A stretch of DNA of 20,156 nt from JANLSO01 sp031362405 (GCA_031362405.1 JANLSO010000044.1:1-20156); one strand, 5' to 3'. Shown: positions 7,069 through 14,855, counted from the stretch's first letter. Numbers and translations: made by a program. The notes: a model not told the origin generated them from the letters alone.

Positions 7069-8067
7069 TCAGTCCTCCGGCTGGAAGAGTGCTTGGGCGA
7101 ACGCCTTGGCGTCGAAGGGCTGCAAGTCGTCGACCGTCTCCCCCAGGCCGACGAGCTTGACGGGGATGCCCAGCTCACGGTGGATCGCCACCGCGATGCC
7201 ACCCTTGGCGGTGCCGTCGAGCTTGGTCAGCACCACCCCGGTGAGGTTCGCGGCCTCACCAAAGAGTTTCGCTTGGCTCAGGCCGTTCTGACCGGTGGTC
7301 GCATCGAGCACCAGCAGCGTTTCGTGCGGTGCGGTCGGGTCGATCTTGCCGATGACGCCGCTGACCTTGCTCAGCTCCTGCATGAGGTTGTGCTGAGTCT
7401 GGAGGCGCCCGGCGGTGTCGATCAACACCACATCGGCGCCGCGGGCCTTGCCGGAGGAAACCGCGTCGAACGCCACGGCGCCAGGGTCGGCGCCGGGGCC
7501 CTGCCGCACAAGCTGGGCGCCGGCCCGGTCGGCCCAGACGGCGAGCTGGTCGATCGCCGCCGCGCGGAACGTGTCGGCCGCGCCGATGACGACCTTCTTG
7601 TCGAGGTGTGTGAGGCGATGGGCGAGCTTGCCGATGGTGGTGGTCTTGCCGCTGCCGTTGACCCCGACGACGAGGATCACCGTGGGCGAGCCGGTCAGCA
7701 GGATCCGCGGCGGCTTCGGGGCCATCTGCTCGCCGACCGCGGTGGCAAGGCCTCGGGCGACGTCGGCGCCGCTGGAGATCCGCCCCTGGGCGGCTTCTTC
7801 CCGCAGGTGCTCGACGAGGGCCATCGTGGCGACCATGCCGCAGTCGGCCCCGATGAGGGCCTCTTCGAGGTCGTCCCACGTCTCGGCGGTGACGAACTTG
7901 CCGGCGAAGATCCCGGCCAGCTGGGGTGAGATCGCCTGCTGTGGCGTCGAAAGGCTTTCCCGCAGGCGCGCGAAAAGGCCACGCCGGCGGGGTTCCTCCT
8001 CGATACTCGGCGGAGGATCGAGCCCGAACAGCTCGCTCCAGGCGGCCACCGAGGCGTCGTCGCTCAC
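7069..8067 (-). CDS. ftsY: Signal recognition particle receptor FtsY
   Basis: FtsY is the membrane-associated receptor GTPase that pairs with Ffh. The 332 residues begin with a short acidic stretch (about 25 residues, including IEEEP), far shorter than the long A domain of E. coli FtsY. The N domain follows, then the G domain with GVNGSGKTTT (135-144), ADTFRAAAIDQL (164-175), DTAGR (217-221), TKLDGTAKGG and GLGETVDDLQPF. No transmembrane segment is seen. The start GTG (8067-8065) overlaps the smc stop as GTGA. Having smc, ftsY and ffh in one row places chromosome segregation and protein targeting in a single transcription unit, common in Actinomycetota. Confidence 0.96.
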   Translation of the reverse strand: MSDDASVAAWSELFGLDPPPSIEEEPRRRGLFARLRESLSTPQQAISPQLAGIFAGKFVTAETWDDLEEALIGADCGMVATMALVEHLREEAAQGRISSGADVARGLATAVGEQMAPKPPRILLTGSPTVILVVGVNGSGKTTTIGKLAHRLTHLDKKVVIGAADTFRAAAIDQLAVWADRAGAQLVRQGPGADPGAVAFDAVSSGKARGADVVLIDTAGRLQTQHNLMQELSKVSGVIGKIDPTAPHETLLVLDATTGQNGLSQAKLFGEAANLTGVVLTKLDGTAKGGIAVAIHRELGIPVKLVGLGETVDDLQPFDAKAFAQALFQPED

Positions 8068-11000
8068 GCGCGGCCACCCGGTAGGGCCATCAGCGCCGGT
8101 CGGGCCACGGGCTCCGCCAGCGCGTCGGCCCGCTGCAGTCGACGTGCGACGACCTGCGAGGTTCCGTCGCCGCCCATCGTGACCCCGAAAAGGGTGTCGG
8201 CGATCTCGACGGTCGGCTGCTGGTGGGTGATCACGAGGAACTGGGTATCACCCGCGAGGCGCGCGACGACCGCCAGGAAGCGCCGCAGGTTGGCGTCGTC
8301 GAGCGCGGCCTCGACCTCATCCAGCAGGTAGAACGGGGCGGGGCGGGCCATGGCGATCGCAAGGCAGAAGCTCAACGCGACCAGTGAGCGCTCCCCTCCC
8401 GACAGCAGCGCCAGCGGACGCGACCGCTTTCCGGCCGGCACGACCTCGACGACCAGGCCCGGTTCATCGTCGTCATCGTCGGTCTCGACGGGAACCAGCC
8501 GCCCTTCCCCACCCGGAAACAGCTGGGCGATGGTCTCCGAGAAGCGCATGCGAACCGCGGCAAAGACCTCGTCGAACCCGGCGGTGACGGCATCGTCGAG
8601 GCCTTCCATGTGGCCCGACAAGGCAGCGGATGCCTCTTCGAGGTCGGCGATCTGGAGCGTGAGGTCGGCGATCCGCGCATCGATCTCTTCGCGCTCTTCG
8701 TCGGCGAGGGGATTGACCGCCCCGATGTTGCGGCGGCGGCGCTCGAGATCCTCGATCTCGGCGCTCAGCTGTTCAGGGTCGACGTCGACGAAATCCTCGG
8801 CCAGACCCTCGGGCGGTGGCCCGATCTCGGTGGCACGGGCCGCGGCGCCGGCGACGTCCAACTCGGCAGCGTGCGCGGCGGCATCGGCGGCGCGCTGGTG
8901 TTCGTCGTGCCGCTCGCGCTCGACGCGTGCCTGCTCGCCGGCCTGCATCGCATCTCGCGATTGAGCAGCCACCGCATCGACCCGAGCGCCCTGATCGCGA
9001 GCGATGTCGTGCAGCACCTGCGCCGTTGCCGAAAGGGCGCGCGCCGCCTCTCGGGCGGCAGGGAGATCGATCGGCGGCGGCGGTGCGGCGGCGATCTTGG
9101 CGGCAGAGCGCAGGCGTGCATCCGCCTCGGCGGCGACGATCGCCGCCGCGGCGGCCTCCGCGCGGGCGCGAGCGGCCTCGCTCGCGGCGGCGCGGTGCTC
9201 GTCGCGCTGCCCACGCGCCTGACCGTCAGCCTCCTGCGCCTCGTGCCGCAGCCGCGCCTCATCGGCCACGAGGCGTTCACGCTCAGTCGAGGCCGCCTGG
9301 GTGGTGCGTACGGCCTCGACCCGCTCGCCGACGATCTGTTCGACCCGGGCATGCACGGCGGCGGCCCGGTGCATCTGCGCCGCGGCCGCCGCGCGGGCAT
9401 CCTCGACGGCCTTCTGGGCCGCGGACCCGCAGCGTTCGGCGGCACGTGCGCGGCGGGCCACGGCCACGACGGCCGCCTCGCGGTCACGGTGCGCACGCTC
9501 GACGGCACGCATCGCGACTTCTGCGCCCGCAGCTTCGTGGGCTGCCACGCGGTGCATGGCCGCGCGCGCCCAGTCGCCGGTCGGGCGGAAAACCACACCG
9601 GACGTCGGCCTCACGGCGTCACCATCGCGTGTGACGAAGAGCCCCGACACGCCGTCGGGGACCGCGGCGAGGTCATCGACGAGCCATACATCTGCGAGGA
9701 CGCGCGGGAGGGCAGCTCGCACGGCATCGGGGCACGCCGTCACGACATCGAGCATGGGCCGACAGCCGGTCGGGGCGGCCGAACCGGCCGGGGCACTGCC
9801 TGCGCTCAGCACCGCGGCGGGCGCACCGTCGTCGAGGACGCGCCGGGCGTCGCCGAGGTCGCTGACAAGGCGCGCGTCGGCCAGTGCTCCGAGCGCCGCC
9901 CCCATCGCCGGCTCGAGACCGGTCTCCACCTCGAGACCGTCGCCGAAGACCGCGGTCTCGGCCTGTTTTGCCCCTCGCGGGGCGAGACGTGCGACCTCCG
10001 CGTTCGCCGCGCGGTGGCGGTCGTCGGCCGCGGCGAGCGCTGCCGATGCGTCGTCGGCCGCCCGGCGTGCGTCGCGCACCCGTTCGCCGGTACGCGCAAC
10101 GCGTGCTGTCGAGATCTCCAGGCGACGCTCGGCCCGGCTCATATCGACCTCGAGGGGCGCGAGCTCCGCCGCCTCCCAGCGCGCCTCTTGCTCGGCATCG
10201 GTGAGGCGGGCGACCCGCTCGTCACCCTCGGCGAGGCGGCGTGTCACCTCAGCGAGCGCGACGGCCGCCGCGGAGGCGGCGTCGAAGGCGGTCGCATGGC
10301 GGGCCGTCGCCTCAGAGGCCTGAGTGCCGACCGACTCCGCGTACGTTTCGGCCACGCCCAGCTCGGTACGGGCCACTTCATGCGCCGCCTGTGCGGCCTC
10401 GTGGGCGTCGCTGAGGGCCTGCTGCTGATCGAGAGCCTGGCGGCGGAGCTCGTCGGCGCGTGCGAGACGTCGATCGGCCTGGGAGATCCGCTCCTCGGCG
10501 AGATCCCCGCGCGCGCTCAACCGCTCGCCGGCACCGCGCAGAGCGAGGGCATGCCCGTTGCGCGCCTGGCTTTCCGCCACGAGCTGCTGCGCCGCCGCCG
10601 CGATGCGTTCGTGCTCCGTACGGGCCGCCGCAAAGGCCTCGCGAGTGGTGGCCACCTCGGCGACACGCGCCTCATGGACCGCTCGAAACCGTGCGAGCCG
10701 GCGCGCCGCATCGTGCGCAGCGGCGGCCGTCAGCCGGGTGCGAGCAGCATCGATTTCGGCCTCGACGTTGGCGGCCCGCCGGGCGGCACCGGCCTGGCGC
10801 TCGAGCGAGGCGCGTCTCGACGTGAGTTCGGTCGCGAGGTCACGGGCCCGGTCAAGTCGATCAGCGACACGGGCGAGCTTTTGCTCGGCACGCCGGCGAC
10901 GGCGCTTCGACACGCCGATTCCCGCGGCCTCCTCGACGATGGCGCGCAACTCGCTGGGGCGGCTGGTGCAGACCGCCTCGACCTGGCCCTGACGGATCAC

Positions 11001-11414
11001 CGCTAACGCGTCCGGACCGAGACCTCGGCCGGCGAGCGCCTCGTGAACATCGAGCAGCCGGCAGGCCTCGCCACGCAGACGGTAGGTCGCCTCGCCCGCC
11101 CGCGTCACCCGCCGAGACACCTCGACCTCGGCGGGGCTTCCCGACGGGGCCTCGTCGTCGTCACTGAACAGCAACCGTACTTCGGCGAACCCGGCCGGTT
11201 GGCGACCCTCGCCGCCGGAGAAGACAACGTCGGTCATACCTCCGGCGCGCAGCCGCGTGGCGCGCTGCTCACCAAGGGCCCAGACGATCGCCTCCGCGAG
11301 GTTCGATTTGCCGGAACCGTTGGGGCCGACGATCACGTTCACCCCCGGGCCGAACTCCAGCGAGGAGTGCCCGGCGAACGACTTGAATCCGCGCAGATCG
11401 ATGCGACGCAGCAT
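8064..11414 (-). CDS. smc: Chromosome segregation ATPase SMC
   Basis: The SMC subunit of bacterial condensin, which extrudes DNA loops with ScpA and ScpB. The head halves are clear: Walker A GPNGSGKS (30-37), the N-head segment SELRAIVEEAAGIG (about 154-167), the ABC signature LSGGERSL (1004-1011), Walker B YLLDE (1029-1033) and D-loop LDDAN. Two long arms, about 165-485 and 620-960, are alanine- and arginine-rich heptad sequence predicted as coiled coil. The hinge lies at about 490-615. It is divergent: AMGAALGALADARLV is recognisable, but the glycine-rich dimer motif is not. At 1116 residues it is somewhat shorter than the usual 1170-1190. The start ATG overlaps the rnc stop by one base (TGATG). 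The C-head holds an Asp-rich loop before the signature. Confidence 0.96.
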   Translation of the reverse strand: MLRRIDLRGFKSFAGHSSLEFGPGVNVIVGPNGSGKSNLAEAIVWALGEQRATRLRAGGMTDVVFSGGEGRQPAGFAEVRLLFSDDDEAPSGSPAEVEVSRRVTRAGEATYRLRGEACRLLDVHEALAGRGLGPDALAVIRQGQVEAVCTSRPSELRAIVEEAAGIGVSKRRRRRAEQKLARVADRLDRARDLATELTSRRASLERQAGAARRAANVEAEIDAARTRLTAAAAHDAARRLARFRAVHEARVAEVATTREAFAAARTEHERIAAAAQQLVAESQARNGHALALRGAGERLSARGDLAEERISQADRRLARADELRRQALDQQQALSDAHEAAQAAHEVARTELGVAETYAESVGTQASEATARHATAFDAASAAAVALAEVTRRLAEGDERVARLTDAEQEARWEAAELAPLEVDMSRAERRLEISTARVARTGERVRDARRAADDASAALAAADDRHRAANAEVARLAPRGAKQAETAVFGDGLEVETGLEPAMGAALGALADARLVSDLGDARRVLDDGAPAAVLSAGSAPAGSAAPTGCRPMLDVVTACPDAVRAALPRVLADVWLVDDLAAVPDGVSGLFVTRDGDAVRPTSGVVFRPTGDWARAAMHRVAAHEAAGAEVAMRAVERAHRDREAAVVAVARRARAAERCGSAAQKAVEDARAAAAAQMHRAAAVHARVEQIVGERVEAVRTTQAASTERERLVADEARLRHEAQEADGQARGQRDEHRAAASEAARARAEAAAAAIVAAEADARLRSAAKIAAAPPPPIDLPAAREAARALSATAQVLHDIARDQGARVDAVAAQSRDAMQAGEQARVERERHDEHQRAADAAAHAAELDVAGAAARATEIGPPPEGLAEDFVDVDPEQLSAEIEDLERRRRNIGAVNPLADEEREEIDARIADLTLQIADLEEASAALSGHMEGLDDAVTAGFDEVFAAVRMRFSETIAQLFPGGEGRLVPVETDDDDDEPGLVVEVVPAGKRSRPLALLSGGERSLVALSFCLAIAMARPAPFYLLDEVEAALDDANLRRFLAVVARLAGDTQFLVITHQQPTVEIADTLFGVTMGGDGTSQVVARRLQRADALAEPVARPALMALPGGRA

Positions 11415-12070
11415 CAGTTCTCTGTCTGGAGCAGGGCGAGGCCGGCGCGGGCGGCGTCTTGCTCAGAGGCCTGCTTAGAGCGGCCCGTCCCGGAGCCGAG
11501 TGGGCGGGTACCGATCAGTGCGCGGGTCACGAAGACGCGATTGTGCGGCGGCCCGTCGGAGGACTCCAGCTCGTAGGTGATGACCTCACCGCTGCGCGCC
11601 GCGAGTTCTTGCAGAGATGTTTTGGGGTCACGTCGGCCGGGCCTCGCGTCGACGAGCGACGACTCGAATGCCGCGAGCACGGCCGTCCGGGTGACGTCGA
11701 GCCCGAGGTCGAGGTACGCGGCCCCGATGATCGACTCGCAGAGGGCCGCCTTCACGCTGTCGCTTTCGGCGACGCGGCGGGCGTCGTCGCGCGCGTGAGG
11801 CGGTGCTTCGGCGATCATCAGCTGGGGCAGCCCCGACTCGCGCGAAACGGTTGCGCACGGCTCGCGGGCGACGACCTGCTGCCGCATCCAGGCGGTGTCG
11901 CCCTCGCTGGCCTTTGGATGACGGGCGAGCAGGTCGGCCGTGACGAGCAGCTGAAGCACGCTGTCTCCGAGGAGCTCGAGCCGCTCGTACGAATCGCCGC
12001 GGTCGCGAACCCACGCGCGGTGCGTGAGCGCCTGGCGCCGCCGCACCGGCTCCAGACGTTCAAGGAGCAC
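11414..12070 (-). CDS. rnc: Ribonuclease III
   Basis: Double-strand-specific endoribonuclease for rRNA precursor processing. The catalytic domain has YERLELLGDSVL (28-39), giving E29, E32 and D36, and CESIIGAAYLD (111-121), giving E112. The double-stranded-RNA-binding domain runs from DPKTSLQELAARSG (148-161) through GTGRSKQASEQDAARAG. Residue 109, three before E112, is Ala; this position is the metal-binding Asp (D107 in Aquifex, D114 in E. coli). At 218 residues it is of normal size. The start is GTG at 12070, 22 bases after acpP, with no clear ribosome binding site. A second GTG at 12046 is less likely because it would remove the first helix. It is coupled to smc by TGATG. mutM, often placed between rnc and smc, is absent. 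Confidence 0.94.
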   Translation of the reverse strand: MLLERLEPVRRRQALTHRAWVRDRGDSYERLELLGDSVLQLLVTADLLARHPKASEGDTAWMRQQVVAREPCATVSRESGLPQLMIAEAPPHARDDARRVAESDSVKAALCESIIGAAYLDLGLDVTRTAVLAAFESSLVDARPGRRDPKTSLQELAARSGEVITYELESSDGPPHNRVFVTRALIGTRPLGSGTGRSKQASEQDAARAGLALLQTEN

Positions 12071-12092
12071 GGCGAGCGGCGATACGGGTGAA

Positions 12093-12332
12093 TCAGGCGT
12101 TGGCGATCACGTAGTCGACGGCCTGACCGACGGTTCCGATCTTCTCCGCGGCCTCGTCGGGGATCTTCACCTTGAAGCGGTCTTCCATCTCCATGATGAG
12201 CTCGACCAGATCGAGGGAATCCGCGTTGAGATCCTCCTGGAAAGAGGACTCTTCCTTGACCTCTGCGCCATCGACGCCGAGTTGCTCGACCAGGATGGCA
12301 CGGATGTCTTCAACGACCTTCTCTCGGTCCAC
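12093..12332 (-). CDS. acpP: Acyl carrier protein
   Basis: The acyl carrier of type II fatty-acid synthesis. The 79 residues are acidic and contain the phosphopantetheine site DSLDLVELIMEME, with Ser39 as the attachment residue. The rest of the four-helix fold matches (IRAILVEQLGVD, FQEDLNADSL, FKVKIPDEAAEKIGTVGQAV). The start is taken as GTG 12332 because a long purine-rich ribosome binding site, GAGAGGGGAG, ends four bases upstream. The frame is open for 12 more codons upstream, but they lie before this site. It follows plsX, the usual partner in acyl-ACP to acyl-phosphate metabolism, after 106 bases. Confidence 0.95.
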   Translation of the reverse strand: MDREKVVEDIRAILVEQLGVDGAEVKEESSFQEDLNADSLDLVELIMEMEDRFKVKIPDEAAEKIGTVGQAVDYVIANA

Positions 12333-12336
12333 AGGA

Positions 12337-12346
12337 CTCCCCTCTC
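12337..12346 (-). promoter_or_regulatory. Strong Shine-Dalgarno deciding the acpP start
   Basis: Minus-strand GAGAGGGGAG ends four bases before GTG 12332. It places the acpP start 12 codons inside the longest open frame. ACP is among the most abundant cell proteins, which suits a strong site. Confidence 0.6.
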
Positions 12347-12364
12347 GATACTCACCGGCGGGAG

Positions 12365-12393
12365 TCAATACCCACCGGCAGGAAAATTAGCAA
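12365..12393 (-). promoter_or_regulatory. Candidate acpP promoter
   Basis: On the minus strand TTGCTA (12393-12388) and TATTGA (12370-12365) are separated by 17 bases, between the plsX and acpP genes. The match to a primary-sigma promoter is partial; the -10 lacks its final T. This is the most AT-rich stretch in the local gap. It could give acpP and the downstream rnc-smc genes their own start, which would suit the high need for ACP. Confidence 0.28.
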
Positions 12394-12438
12394 CGGCGTC
12401 GGACGCCCCGTGGGGAACCCGTGTGCCGCCGCGCCATC

Positions 12439-13479
12439 CTACGGGGCCGGGGAATCCTTCGGTGGCGAAATCTCGGCGGCGAAACGCTCGACAAGACCCT
12501 CGCGCGCGGCCCGGGCCGCCGCCCGGATCGCATTTGCGACGGCGGTCGGCCCGCTCGATCCATGGCCGATCACCGACAGGCCCTGAACGCCGAGCAGATG
12601 TGCGCCCCCGTACGTGTCGGGGTCCATCCGCTCGCGCATACGGCGGAGCGACGGCCGCACCAGCAGGCCGCCGATGCGCCCGCGGACGCTCGACTTCACC
12701 GCGTCGCGGATCTCGGCCATCATGAATGCGCCCGCACCCTCGTACAGCTTGAGCGCGACATTCCCGGTGAAACCATCGGTGACGACGACATCGACCGTGC
12801 CGCGCGGGATGTCGCGGCCCTCGACGTTTCCGACAAAGCCGGGGGTGTCGCGCAAAAGGGCGTGGGCGGCGATCACCATCTCGCTGCCGCGCTCGGCCTC
12901 TTCGCCGATCGACAGAAGCCCGACCCGCGGCTGAGCGATGCCGACTACATGCTGCGAGAACAGCCGCCCCATCGCGGCGAGCTGCGGGTAGTGCTCGGGC
13001 CGAGGATCGGCGGTCGCGCCCGCGTCGATCATGACGACCGGGCCCTCCCGGCTTGGCAGCACCACCGCGATGCCGGGGCGTATGACGCCTGGGACACGCC
13101 TCATGTAGAGAGTGGAGGCGGCCATCATCGCGCCCGTGTGGCCGAGCGACACGGCCGCATGGGCCCGGCCTTCGCGCACGAGGCGGCAGGCCAGCGCCAC
13201 GGAGCTGTCGGGCTTTGCCCGCACGGCGCGGGCGCCGTCTTCGGTGGAGGAGATCTTCTCGGAGGCGTGGACGATCTCGACGTGACGCACCACGTCGGGC
13301 GCACCACCCTCCAACTCGCGGGAAATCACGGCTTCGTCGCCGACCAGCAGCACACGCAGGTCAGCGCCGCAGGCGGCGAGCGCCCCCTGGACGGTCGCCG
13401 ACGGCGCATGATCGCCGCCCATCGCGTCGAGGGCGACAACCGTTATCGGGCGTTCAGCGATCGTTTCTCCTCGAACCAA
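12439..13479 (-). CDS. plsX: Phosphate acyltransferase PlsX
   Basis: PlsX converts acyl-ACP to acyl-phosphate, the acyl donor for PlsY in phosphatidic acid synthesis. The product of about 346 residues starts near VVALDAMGGDHAP, the family signature. It continues with KPDSSVALACRLVREGRA, AVSLGHTGAMMAAS, MIDAGATADPRPEH, GLLSIGEEAERGSE, FVGNVEGRDIPRG and VTDGFTGNVALKLYEG, and ends with GVQGLSVIGHGSS. All are typical. The start is uncertain. TTG 13479 opens the frame, but a clear GAGGAG lies at codons 3-5 and precedes an in-frame ATC (codon 7) by five bases. It stands between rpmF and acpP, as in many Gram-positive lipid operons. Confidence 0.95.
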   Translation of the reverse strand: MVRGETIAERPITVVALDAMGGDHAPSATVQGALAACGADLRVLLVGDEAVISRELEGGAPDVVRHVEIVHASEKISSTEDGARAVRAKPDSSVALACRLVREGRAHAAVSLGHTGAMMAASTLYMRRVPGVIRPGIAVVLPSREGPVVMIDAGATADPRPEHYPQLAAMGRLFSQHVVGIAQPRVGLLSIGEEAERGSEMVIAAHALLRDTPGFVGNVEGRDIPRGTVDVVVTDGFTGNVALKLYEGAGAFMMAEIRDAVKSSVRGRIGGLLVRPSLRRMRERMDPDTYGGAHLLGVQGLSVIGHGSSGPTAVANAIRAAARAAREGLVERFAAEISPPKDSPAP

Positions 13480-13518
13480 CCGGGCCCGAGGGCTTCCTGC
13501 GTCGGCCCAGCGGACGAT

Positions 13519-13698
13519 CTAGTCGCGGATCTCGACGACCTGCCGGCCGCGATACTGACCGCAGACGCCGCACACGTGGTGCGGGCGCACGGGTGCGTTG
13601 CAGTGGGTGCACTGGCCGATGCGCTCCGCGGAGATCGCGTGCGTCGCACGTCGCGTGTCACGGCGCTGGCGGGAGGTTTTTCGCTTGGGAACGGCCAT
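13519..13698 (-). CDS. rpmF: Large-subunit ribosomal protein L32 (bL32), zinc-binding form
   Basis: The 59-residue product starts MAVPKRKTSRQRRDTRR, the invariant L32 beginning. It carries a zinc ribbon with C30-x2-C33 (CTHC) and C43-x2-C46 (CGVC), so it is the zinc-containing form. The start ATG 13698 has GAGGAAA a few bases upstream. The frame is open for 29 more codons upstream, which look like leader sequence and not protein. It lies between the DUF177 gene and plsX; DUF177-rpmF-plsX is a widely conserved order. Confidence 0.96.
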   Translation of the reverse strand: MAVPKRKTSRQRRDTRRATHAISAERIGQCTHCNAPVRPHHVCGVCGQYRGRQVVEIRD

Positions 13699-13756
13699 GA
13701 ATTTCCTCGTGGAGTCGGGCGGAGCGGATGGCGACGGGTCATTTGGGCGCTGCGGA

Positions 13757-13785
13757 AGGGTAGCGGTGCCCCCCTCCTGCGGCAA
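13757..13785 (-). promoter_or_regulatory. Candidate rpmF promoter
   Basis: The 99-base gap between the DUF177 stop and rpmF holds, on the minus strand, TTGCCG (13785-13780) and TACCCT (13762-13757) with a 17-base spacer. The -10 fits the relaxed actinobacterial TANNNT pattern. The -35 is half-matched. A leader of about 50 bases to the rpmF start would result. The call is by eye only. Confidence 0.28.
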
Positions 13786-13797
13786 GACGCCGGGGGT

Positions 13798-14337
13798 TCA
13801 GTCGTCTTTCAGCCGTGCAGCGACATCGGCGAGTGCCGCCCACCGGTGATCGGTCGAGGTCGTTGTGCAGTCGCATGAGACCTCGTTGAGATCGGTGCCG
13901 CAGCTCGGGCACAGCCCCGCGCAATCGTCGCGGCAGACAATCGCCGGCGGCACCGCCTCGGCCACCGCGTCGCGGGCCCACAGAGCCAGATCGAGCTGGT
14001 CACGATCAATGAACGCGGACACCAGTTCCGGATCGCCTGCCAACGGATCGTCGATTTCCGTGGCATCGATAACGACGGCCATGCGGGCGTCGGCGAGGCA
14101 GCGCCAGCAGGGGCCGACGAGGTCGACCCCGCCACGAATGCGCAGATGCCACCCGGAGAGGGGCCGCACGGCATCGAATCGCAGCTCGGGGTCGGCGGGC
14201 TCGCAGATGTAGGTCTGGCCGCCGAGGGCCAGGGGCTCGATCGTCGTGCGGACATCCAACGCCCGCGCGCCCCCTACGGACACATCGAGGGCGCGCAGAT
14301 CGAGCGTCAGTGCGAGTGGGCTCTCACCACCGGGCAT
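13798..14337 (-). CDS. yceD: DUF177 (YceD) family protein with zinc-type cysteines
   Basis: A DUF177/YceD protein of 179 residues. In E. coli and plants this family is linked to 23S rRNA accumulation, and it nearly always stands just upstream of rpmF, as here. The central motif CWRCL has C77 and C80. The C-terminal block has C135, C139, C143 and C146 in CRDDCAGLCPSCGTDLN, followed by C155 and C157, all consistent with zinc binding. The start ATG 14337 begins the recognisable sequence; the open frame upstream to 14523 overlaps the sepIVA-like gene and is not family sequence. The gap to that gene is 10 bases, so it belongs to the same transcript. The molecular activity is unknown. Confidence 0.9.
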   Translation of the reverse strand: MPGGESPLALTLDLRALDVSVGGARALDVRTTIEPLALGGQTYICEPADPELRFDAVRPLSGWHLRIRGGVDLVGPCWRCLADARMAVVIDATEIDDPLAGDPELVSAFIDRDQLDLALWARDAVAEAVPPAIVCRDDCAGLCPSCGTDLNEVSCDCTTTSTDHRWAALADVAARLKDD

Positions 14338-14347
14338 GGCGTTCTCG

Positions 14348-14842
14348 TCAGTCGTTGAGCGCGTCGGTCTGGAGACCCTCGTTGAGGGATCCCTCATCGC
14401 TCTTTCCCTGCAGCCGTTCGCGGCCGCGCTGAACAGCCGACATGAACTTGCCGAGATTGACCTCGAGCGTGCCGAGCACCTCGTCGGCGTAGTCCTCGGC
14501 ACCGAGCCGAACTTCGCGCTCACGCAGACGAGCCTCGTCGAGAATCTGACCCGCTTCGCGTTCAGCCTGCTTGACGACCTCTTCGTCAGACGTCAGCTGC
14601 ACGGCGCGGTCGCGTGCGTCAGCGACCAAGCGGTCGGCCTCGCGCTTGGCTTCGGCGAGCATTTCTTGACGTTCTTTGACGATCCATCGGGCCTGCTTGA
14701 CCTCTTCGGGGATCGTCGAGCGCATCTGATCGAGCAGCTCGTAAATCGCCTCGCGGTCGATGCGGACCTGATCGGTCAGCGGGACAGCCCGTGCGTTGTG
14801 GATCAGGTCGTCCAACTTGTCGATCAGTTCGAGTACGTCCAC
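14348..14842 (-). CDS. SepIVA-like DivIVA-domain coiled-coil protein
   Basis: A 164-residue, charged, mostly helical protein. The N-terminal segment VLELIDKLDDLIHNARAVPL resembles the N-terminus of mycobacterial SepIVA (Rv2927c), a septum-associated DivIVA-domain protein. IYELLDQMRSTIPEEVKQAR leads into a coiled coil (about 45-115) with the repeat-like elements EAKREADRLVADAR and EREAGQILDEAR. The C-terminal YADEVLGTLEVNLGKF...QRGRERL also matches. Synteny supports it: in mycobacteria SepIVA is next to DUF177 and rnc. It is much shorter than the mycobacterial protein, mainly in the coil. The start is taken as GTG 14842, because AGGAGG lies four bases upstream; the TTG just before it is too close. 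A generic ATP-synthase-b-like coiled-coil label would be an alternative. Confidence 0.7.
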   Translation of the reverse strand: MDVLELIDKLDDLIHNARAVPLTDQVRIDREAIYELLDQMRSTIPEEVKQARWIVKERQEMLAEAKREADRLVADARDRAVQLTSDEEVVKQAEREAGQILDEARLREREVRLGAEDYADEVLGTLEVNLGKFMSAVQRGRERLQGKSDEGSLNEGLQTDALND

Positions 14843-14846
14843 CAAC

Positions 14847-14852
14847 CCTCCT
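14847..14852 (-). promoter_or_regulatory. Perfect AGGAGG Shine-Dalgarno of the sepIVA-like gene
   Basis: AGGAGG on the minus strand lies in the 13-base gap after the coaD stop. It is one base from TTG 14845 and four from GTG 14842, so it favours the GTG as the real start. Confidence 0.6.
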
Positions 14853-14855
14853 GAC

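Noticed and set aside
8610..11006. 798-codon open frame on the plus strand
   Set aside because: It is antisense to the smc coiled-coil region. GC-rich Ala/Arg/Glu codons leave the opposite frame without stops. The translation has no recognisable domain.
12406..12415. Palindrome CCCCGTGGGG downstream of acpP's upstream gap
   Set aside because: It has only four or five base pairs, with no T-tract, between co-directional plsX and acpP. It is expected by chance in this GC content.
12421..13878. 485-codon plus-strand open frame
   Set aside because: It is antisense to plsX and rpmF, whose minus-strand motifs are certain. No family is recognisable in it.
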